Part shown: positions 23,857 to 28,484 of the stretch, piece after piece | Numbering within the stretch: the first letter of the stretch is position 1 | Layout of the letters: every line of letters starts with the position of its first letter | From: Acidimicrobiia bacterium | GTDB taxonomy: Bacteria > Actinomycetota > Acidimicrobiia > Acidimicrobiales > Aldehydirespiratoraceae | Direction: 5' to 3' | Assembly (NCBI GenBank): GCA_022824605.1 | Contig: JAJDZO010000081.1 | Coordinates: forward strand, 1 to 28,484 | Length of the DNA stretch: 28,484 bases | Program-made: the position numbers and the translations under genes | Notes under the pieces: generated by a model | Database searches by the model: none | What the model was told of the DNA's origin: nothing | Seen by the model: the letters and a program-made list of their open reading frames with translations, nothing else

Positions 23857-24231
23857 TCAGTCGAATCCGAGCAGGCGCAACAGGTTCCGGTCGGGCGGGC
23901 AGGGGCCGCCGATGCTGACGATCCGCTCGCCCCGGTCGGCCATGACCGCGTGCTCCACGCCCGCGGGTACGTGAATCACCTGGCTGGCCTCGAATGGCAG
24001 CCGGGTGCCGTTGGTGAGGTCGCTCACGGTGCCCCGGCCTTCGAGGCAGAAGATCGTGTCCTCGGATTCGTCGTGGGTGTGGGGAACGTTCTTCTCGCCC
24101 GGTTCGAGCACCACATAGTTCATGTTGGCCACCTCGGCACCCACACCCGGCCACACCACGAACCGGGCGTCGCTGGAGATCATGGGGGCCAGCAGGGTGG
24201 GCTTGTCCCGGTGGAATACGCGGATAGCCAT
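23857..24231 (-). CDS. cupin-domain protein with intact metal site
   Basis: A 124-residue single-cupin protein. Motif 1 is complete (PGEKNVPHTHDESEDTIFCLEG), giving ligands H51, H53 and E57. Motif 2 (HVPAGVEHAV) supplies H94. ATG at 24231 follows GGAGG at a good distance. The protein shares VVWPGVGA near its start and GGPCPPD near its end with the cupin encoded immediately upstream, so the two arose by duplication. It sits 11 bp before the FAD subunit gene. Small cupins near catabolic genes can be dioxygenases, isomerases or ligand sensors; I cannot choose between them. The intact metal site favours an enzyme. Confidence 0.85.
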   Translation of the reverse strand: MAIRVFHRDKPTLLAPMISSDARFVVWPGVGAEVANMNYVVLEPGEKNVPHTHDESEDTIFCLEGRGTVSDLTNGTRLPFEASQVIHVPAGVEHAVMADRGERIVSIGGPCPPDRNLLRLLGFD

Positions 24232-24247
24232 GGTCAGTCCTCCAGAC

Positions 24248-24733
24248 TCATGAGTCGCCGCCGGCCCGTTCGGGCTCCAGGTGCTCGTACATGGCCGGGT
24301 CGGGCGGGCAGGGCCCGCCTACCAGCAGGGCGCCTTCGCCGCCGGCCTCGATCCGGTATGTGGTGCCCGCATCGATGTGGAGCATGGCACCGACCTCGAT
24401 GTCGAAGCTGTCGCCACCTTCGGGATCGGCGGCGGTGGCCGTTCCTTCGCAGAGGTGGTACACGGCATCCGACGGGTGGCTGAGGGGCGTGGTCGCGGCG
24501 TTGGCGTCGAGCCGGATCACATGCATCGACCGGTGCAGGGCCCCGACCCCGGGCCATACGACGGCCCGGGCGCTTCCCCCCTGTTCGATGATCGGGAGCG
24601 TCGGACAGGCGTCGCCGCTGTCCAGCACTCGCACGGCATCCGCGTCTCGCTGCTGCTCCACGGCGCGCACCCTAGAGGCCCCGCGGATCGACGAGCGAAC
24701 CCGGCTCATACGGACGGGGCCGTGGGCAGCCAT
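24248..24733 (-). CDS. cupin-like protein with degenerate metal site, paralogue of the next gene
   Basis: A protein of up to 161 residues with a cupin fold, related to the product of 23857-24231 by VVWPGVGA and the closing GGPCPPDP. The metal-binding positions are mostly lost: PHTH has become PLSH, and the motif 2 histidine is replaced in HIDAGTTYR. It may be a regulatory or structural partner of the intact cupin, or bind its ligand without metal. The ATG at 24733 lies 3 bp after the transporter stop and is used here, but the first ~20 residues are basic and look non-family. Starts at 24709 or GTG 24670 are possible. A 16-bp gap separates it from the intact cupin. Confidence 0.75.
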   Translation of the reverse strand: MAAHGPVRMSRVRSSIRGASRVRAVEQQRDADAVRVLDSGDACPTLPIIEQGGSARAVVWPGVGALHRSMHVIRLDANAATTPLSHPSDAVYHLCEGTATAADPEGGDSFDIEVGAMLHIDAGTTYRIEAGGEGALLVGGPCPPDPAMYEHLEPERAGGDS

Positions 24734-24736
24734 CCC

Positions 24737-26017
24737 CTAAAGCTCGGGGCGCACGTCGGCGAAGCGGTCTATGGCTCTCAGCTCGGGGAAGAGCATCCAC
24801 CAGGCGGCCACTACGGCCAGGGTGTCGACGCCGCCGAACACGACTGCGCCGGCCACTCCCAGCAGGGCTCCGGCCACTCCCGACTCGAACGCGCCGAGTT
24901 CGTTGGAGGCCCCCACGAAGGTGTACTCGACGGCCATCACCCGGCCCCGCATGTGCTCGGGGGTTGCCAGCGGCACCAGCGTGCTGCGCACGAACACGCT
25001 CACCGAATCGGCACCGCTCAGTGCCAGCAGCGCGATGAACGCCACCGTGTAGGAACGGGTGACGCCGAGCAGGATCGTCCCCAAGCCGAACACCGCTACC
25101 GCGGCCATCAGCATGAGCCCCACTCGGCGCGTCAGGGGCCGTACCGACAGAACGGCCATCATCGACAACGCACCGATGCCGACCGCGGCTCGCAACCAGC
25201 CGAGCCCTACCGCCCCCACCCCCAGCCGCTCCTCGGCGATGGCGGGAAGCAGCGCCACCGCTCCGCCGAACAGCACTGCGAACAGGTCGAGCGACACGAT
25301 GCCGAGCACCACCCGGTTGCGCCGGATGAAACGCAGACCCCCCAGCGCGTGGACCAGAACCGCTCGCACCCCGGACCCGGCCAGAGCGCTTGAGCGGGCC
25401 ACCCCGCTCGCCGGCACCACCGCCAGCAACGCCGCGGCAGCCAGCGCGGCAACGACAGCCAGCAGGTACGGAGCAGCCACGTCGGCCACGAAAACGAAGC
25501 TGAACACCACCGGCCCCACCACGAAACCGGCCTGCCAGCCCGACATGCACACCGCCACCATCCGCTCCACCGCACCGGGGGGCGCCATGTCGACCGGCAT
25601 CACCCGGCTGGCCGCACTCAGCAGCGAACGGGCACAACCGAACGCCGCCACGAGAGCGAATATCGGCATCACCGACGTCGGATCCGACGCCACATAGAAG
25701 TACAGCCCCGCGGATGCGGCCGCCTCCCCCACCAGGCCGCAGGCGTACATCGCCCGCCGGTCGAACCGGTCCGACAGCACGCCGCTGAGAGGCGCCAGCA
25801 CCAGGGTGGGCACGAACTCGGCCAAACCCAGCAACCCGAGGTCGAGCGGGTTGCCGGTCATGTCGAACACCTGCTTGCCCAGGATCGTGATCTGGCCCAC
25901 CGTCATGGCCGCGGTCAGAAAGATCACCACCGGCAAGGCCCAGAGCCTCGGGCCGATCCGGGCAGCCCCAGCCATCGACGACCCGGCGCCGACTGCCGCA
26001 GAATCGTCGCTCGCCAT
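24737..26017 (-). CDS. MFS transporter (EntS/MFS_3-like exporter family)
   Basis: A 426-residue membrane protein with about 10-12 hydrophobic segments. Characteristic marks are LAEFVPTLVLAPLSGVLSDRFDRRAMY (the loop 2-3 motif with DRxDRR), SRVMPVDMAPPGAVERMVAV and RGRVMAVEYTFVGASNELGAFESG, a block typical of MFS proteins related to the enterobactin exporter EntS and its many actinobacterial homologues. ATG at 26017 is chosen; a TTG at 26056 would extend into the dispersed repeat region. It is the first gene of the leftward operon with two cupins and the second Mo hydroxylase set, the stop lying 3 bp before the next ATG. Export of a toxic intermediate is plausible; import cannot be excluded. 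Confidence 0.85.
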   Translation of the reverse strand: MASDDSAAVGAGSSMAGAARIGPRLWALPVVIFLTAAMTVGQITILGKQVFDMTGNPLDLGLLGLAEFVPTLVLAPLSGVLSDRFDRRAMYACGLVGEAAASAGLYFYVASDPTSVMPIFALVAAFGCARSLLSAASRVMPVDMAPPGAVERMVAVCMSGWQAGFVVGPVVFSFVFVADVAAPYLLAVVAALAAAALLAVVPASGVARSSALAGSGVRAVLVHALGGLRFIRRNRVVLGIVSLDLFAVLFGGAVALLPAIAEERLGVGAVGLGWLRAAVGIGALSMMAVLSVRPLTRRVGLMLMAAVAVFGLGTILLGVTRSYTVAFIALLALSGADSVSVFVRSTLVPLATPEHMRGRVMAVEYTFVGASNELGAFESGVAGALLGVAGAVVFGGVDTLAVVAAWWMLFPELRAIDRFADVRPEL

Positions 26018-26070
26018 CAAAGTAACGCTAAGAGGCCGAGCGAATAGGCGGGCCAATCCGGTGCATACGG

Positions 26071-26126
26071 GCGAGGCCGTGGCCCGAGCGGCCCGTGAGC
26101 GCAGCGAACAAGAGCGGGAGTCACCC
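26071..26126. repeat. dispersed 56-bp repeat, copy 2
   Basis: 54/56 identical to 14808-14863. It lies in the 175-bp divergent gap between the MFS transporter and helicase genes. CCGAGCGAAT occurs 25 bases before it (26036-26045), as in copy 1. The wider string AGAGGCCGAGCG (26031-26042) also recurs at 14756-14767. I found no flanking direct repeat here. Apart from this repeat the gap shows no promoter I can support. Confidence 0.85.
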
Positions 26127-26192
26127 CGTCACGATGCGACGGGTCTACACCTATCCGCAGTGCCTCTATCGGCCGCCTAGCCTGCGGTCGGA

Positions 26193-28295
26193 ATGGCTGT
26201 GCCCGCTCTCGGCGACTTCGTGCCCGACACGCCCAGTGCGGACGAACTGCTCGACGCCTTCATCGAGTGGTCGCTCGCGGCCGGACTCGAGCTGTACCCG
26301 CATCAGGAGGAGGCGGTGTTGCGGCTGCTGGCGGGCGAGAACGTGGTGCTGTCCACCCCAACCGGGTCGGGCAAGTCGCTGGTGGCGCTGGCCGGAGCGT
26401 TCTCGATGCTGGCTCAGCGACGCCGCACCGTCTACACCGCTCCGATCAAGGCGCTGGTGAGCGAGAAGTTCTTCGAGTTGACCGCCGCGTTCGGTCCGTC
26501 GCAGGTGGGCATGGTCACCGGCGACGCCGCCGTAAACGGTGACGCCGCGGTGGTGGCCTGCACCGCTGAGATCCTGGCCCAGCGGGCGCTGCGGTTCGGG
26601 GCCGACACCGGCGCCGATCTGGTGGTGATGGACGAGTTCCACTACTACGGCGACCGCGACCGGGGCTGGGCCTGGCAGGTTCCACTGCTGGAGATGCCGA
26701 GGGCCCGATTCCTGCTCATGTCGGCCACCCTCGGCGACACGACCGCGCTGCGCCGCGACCTCACCGCCCGAACCGGGCGCGAGACCGCTTTGGTCGCCTC
26801 GGCACAGCGGCCCGTCCCCCTCGACGTCGAGTACCGGGAGACGCCGCTGCACGTCTCCATCGAGGAGCTGCTCAAGTCGGGGCGCGCCCCGGTTTACATC
26901 GTGCACTTCACCCAGCGCGAGGCCACCGCCCGGGCTCAGAGCCTCACCAGCCTGCGGGTGCTCAACGGCGACGAGAAGGCCGCCGTGAAGGAGGCCGTGG
27001 GCGGGTTCCGCTTCGACACGCCCATCGGCAAGGACCTGCGCCGTTTCGTGCTGGCCGGCATCGGCGTCCACCACGCCGGCATGCTCCCCAAGTACCGGCT
27101 GCTGGTGGAGAAGCTGGCCCAGCAGGGCCACCTCAAGCTGATCTGCGGCACCGACACCCTCGGGGTGGGGGTGAACGTCCCCATCCGCACCGTGCTGTTC
27201 ACCCAGCTCCACAAGTACGACGGCCGCCGCACCCGGGTGCTGTCGGTGCGGGACTTCCAGCAGATCGCCGGTCGGGCCGGAAGGCGGGGGTTCGACACCG
27301 TCGGCAGCGTTTGGGTGCAAGCCCCCGAGCATGCGGTGGAGAACAAGCGGGCCGAGATGCGCGCCGCCGGCGACCCCAAGAAGCTGCGCAAGCTGGTGCG
27401 CAAGAAGCCACCGGAGCGGGGCTACGCCCACTACGACGACAAGACGCTGGCCCGGCTGTGGGAGGGCACCCCCGAGAAGATGGAATCCAGCTTCGACGTG
27501 ACCCACGCCATGATGCTCAACGTCTTGGACCGCAACGGCGACGGCTGCGCGGCCATGAAGCGCCTGCTGGTCGACAACCACGAGCCCCGCACCCGCCAGC
27601 GCCGCCACATCCGCAAAGCGGTCGGCGTGTTCCGCTCGCTGATCGACGCCGAGATCGTGGAGGTGCTGGCCGAACCGGACCCGTCGGGCCGCCCGGTGCG
27701 GGTGAACCTCGACCTCCAGGACGAGTTCCGGCTCAACCAGCCGCTCGGGCTGTTCGCGGTGGAGGCCATCTCAGTGCTCGACCGCACCGCCGACGACTAC
27801 CACCTGCAGGTGCTCAGCGTGGCCGAGTCGGTGCTGGAGGATCCGGGCGCGGTGCTGCTCGCCCAGCGGGACGCAGCCCGCGACGAGCTGATGACTCGCA
27901 TGAAGGAGGAGGGAGTGGAGTACGAGGAGCGCATGGCCCGGCTGGCCGAGGTGGCCTGGCCGCGGCCCGAGGCCGCCTTCATCGAGCCCGCCTTCGACGT
28001 GTTCGCCCGCCATCACCCGTGGGTCGGGCATCTGCGGCCCCGACCCAAGTCGGTGGTGCGCGACATGGTGGAGCACACCGACACCTTCAACCAGTACGTG
28101 AGCCGCTACGGGCTGAAGCGCTCCGAGGGCCTGGTGCTGCGCTACCTGACCGACTGCTACAAGGCGCTGGCCCAGACGGTGCCGGCCGCGGCCGTCAACG
28201 ACCGGCTCGCCGAGGTGATCGAGTGGCTGGGCACGCTGGTGCGGGAGGTGGACTCCAGCCTGCTCGACGAGTGGGAGAGGCTGCGAGCCGTCTAG
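26193..28295 (+). CDS. Ski2-like DExH-box RNA/DNA helicase (HelY type)
   Basis: A 700-residue superfamily 2 helicase. Motifs in order: Q-type YPHQ (35-38), motif I TPTGSGKS (55-62), Ia YTAPIKAL (81-88), II DEFH (147-150), III SATL (177-180), V GTDTLGVGVNVP (319-330) and VI QIAGRAGRRG (357-366). The DEFH box and motif VI place it with Ski2/Mtr4/HelY enzymes. The C-terminal third has no motif I recognise with certainty; it resembles the C-terminal region (annotated as DUF3516) of actinobacterial helicases. It is somewhat shorter than many family members (about 830-900). Role probably in RNA metabolism or repair, unrelated to the catabolic genes. The gene ends 18 bp before a convergent membrane-protein gene. 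Confidence 0.92.
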   Translation: MAVPALGDFVPDTPSADELLDAFIEWSLAAGLELYPHQEEAVLRLLAGENVVLSTPTGSGKSLVALAGAFSMLAQRRRTVYTAPIKALVSEKFFELTAAFGPSQVGMVTGDAAVNGDAAVVACTAEILAQRALRFGADTGADLVVMDEFHYYGDRDRGWAWQVPLLEMPRARFLLMSATLGDTTALRRDLTARTGRETALVASAQRPVPLDVEYRETPLHVSIEELLKSGRAPVYIVHFTQREATARAQSLTSLRVLNGDEKAAVKEAVGGFRFDTPIGKDLRRFVLAGIGVHHAGMLPKYRLLVEKLAQQGHLKLICGTDTLGVGVNVPIRTVLFTQLHKYDGRRTRVLSVRDFQQIAGRAGRRGFDTVGSVWVQAPEHAVENKRAEMRAAGDPKKLRKLVRKKPPERGYAHYDDKTLARLWEGTPEKMESSFDVTHAMMLNVLDRNGDGCAAMKRLLVDNHEPRTRQRRHIRKAVGVFRSLIDAEIVEVLAEPDPSGRPVRVNLDLQDEFRLNQPLGLFAVEAISVLDRTADDYHLQVLSVAESVLEDPGAVLLAQRDAARDELMTRMKEEGVEYEERMARLAEVAWPRPEAAFIEPAFDVFARHHPWVGHLRPRPKSVVRDMVEHTDTFNQYVSRYGLKRSEGLVLRYLTDCYKALAQTVPAAAVNDRLAEVIEWLGTLVREVDSSLLDEWERLRAV

Positions 28296-28313
28296 CAGCG
28301 CCTCTCGGGCCGG

Positions 28314-28484
28314 TCACGAGTCGGCGCGAGCCCGACGGGTGATGCTGCTCATCAGATCCACCAGGCCGGGGGCGCCGTCGATCTTGGAGAGTCGGCGGTC
28401 GACGTAGATCAGCGTGGCGAAGATCAGAACGAACGACGCCACGTAGTTCCCCAGATAGCGGATGATGAGAAAGGAGCTCAGGCC
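28314..28484 (-). CDS. membrane protein of unknown function, C-terminal fragment
   Basis: The last 56 residues of a gene running off the right edge; the stop is TGA at 28316-28314. The visible part has one strong membrane segment (FLIIRYLGNYVASFVLIFATLIYV) followed by a short basic cytoplasmic-type tail containing VDRRLSKIDG and ending RRARADS. The gene is convergent with the helicase. The open frame, codon use typical of the window and the tight spacing to the helicase support a real gene. Family not recognised. Confidence 0.6.
   Translation of the reverse strand, partial: GLSSFLIIRYLGNYVASFVLIFATLIYVDRRLSKIDGAPGLVDLMSSITRRARADS

Noticed and set aside
26071..26126. CRISPR repeat
   Set aside because: Only two copies exist, 11 kb apart, with no regular spacing or spacers.

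Overview
The window is about 28.5 kb of uniformly GC-rich DNA, densely packed with genes. Start codons are often GTG and genes are commonly joined by ATGA or GTGA overlaps. The high GC, a HelY-type Ski2-like helicase with a long C-terminal region, and the gene style point to an Actinomycetota genome. An uncultured Acidimicrobiia-like lineage is my guess; no rRNA or other taxonomic marker is present to prove it. I see no tRNA, rRNA, CRISPR array, prophage or classical insertion sequence, and no gap longer than 200 bp lacks a gene.

Layout. (1) 1-1107, minus strand: the start of a Rieske oxygenase alpha subunit running off the left edge, preceded by a complete single-component-type Rieske oxygenase. 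(2) 1291-5974, plus strand: a complete branched-chain-amino-acid-type (Liv/HAAT) ABC importer, with lipoprotein binding protein, two permeases and two ATPases. (3) 6038-17758, plus strand: a catabolic run. It encodes a cyanuric acid amidohydrolase/barbiturase-family ring-opening enzyme, a second Rieske oxygenase, a three-subunit molybdenum hydroxylase, an ACMSD-like amidohydrolase, a DapA-family protein, an ornithine-cyclodeaminase-family protein, a two-subunit Rieske dioxygenase and a type I extradiol dioxygenase. (4) 26017-17755, minus strand and convergent with block 3: an MFS exporter, two related cupins, and a second molybdenum hydroxylase set with one FAD subunit, one 2Fe-2S subunit and two different Mo-binding large subunits. 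(5) 26193-28295, plus strand: the helicase, probably unrelated housekeeping. (6) The C-terminal end of a membrane protein running off the right edge on the minus strand.

How the genes may work together (inference): the importer would bring in an N-heterocyclic or N-substituted aromatic compound. Mo hydroxylases would add oxygen next to ring nitrogen, Rieske enzymes would demethylate or dihydroxylate, and the extradiol enzyme would open the carbocycle. The barbiturase-family enzyme would hydrolyse a cyclic amide or imide ring, and the ACMSD-like, DapA-like and OCD-like enzymes would process the fragments. The substrate is not identifiable from the sequence. The only known pathway pairing a Mo hydroxylase with this hydrolase family is oxidative pyrimidine breakdown (uracil/thymine dehydrogenase then barbiturase), but the Rieske and extradiol genes suggest something larger. 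No Rieske reductase or ferredoxin, no Mo-cofactor insertion chaperone and no transcription regulator is present in the window.

The most unusual non-coding signal is a 56-bp sequence present twice (14808-14863 and 26071-26126, 54/56 identical). The first copy lies inside a 152-bp unit bounded by an exact 16-bp direct repeat. Removing that unit would restore a TAG stop to the cyclodeaminase-family gene directly before the Rieske alpha gene, which looks like a recent insertion that changed the end of a gene.
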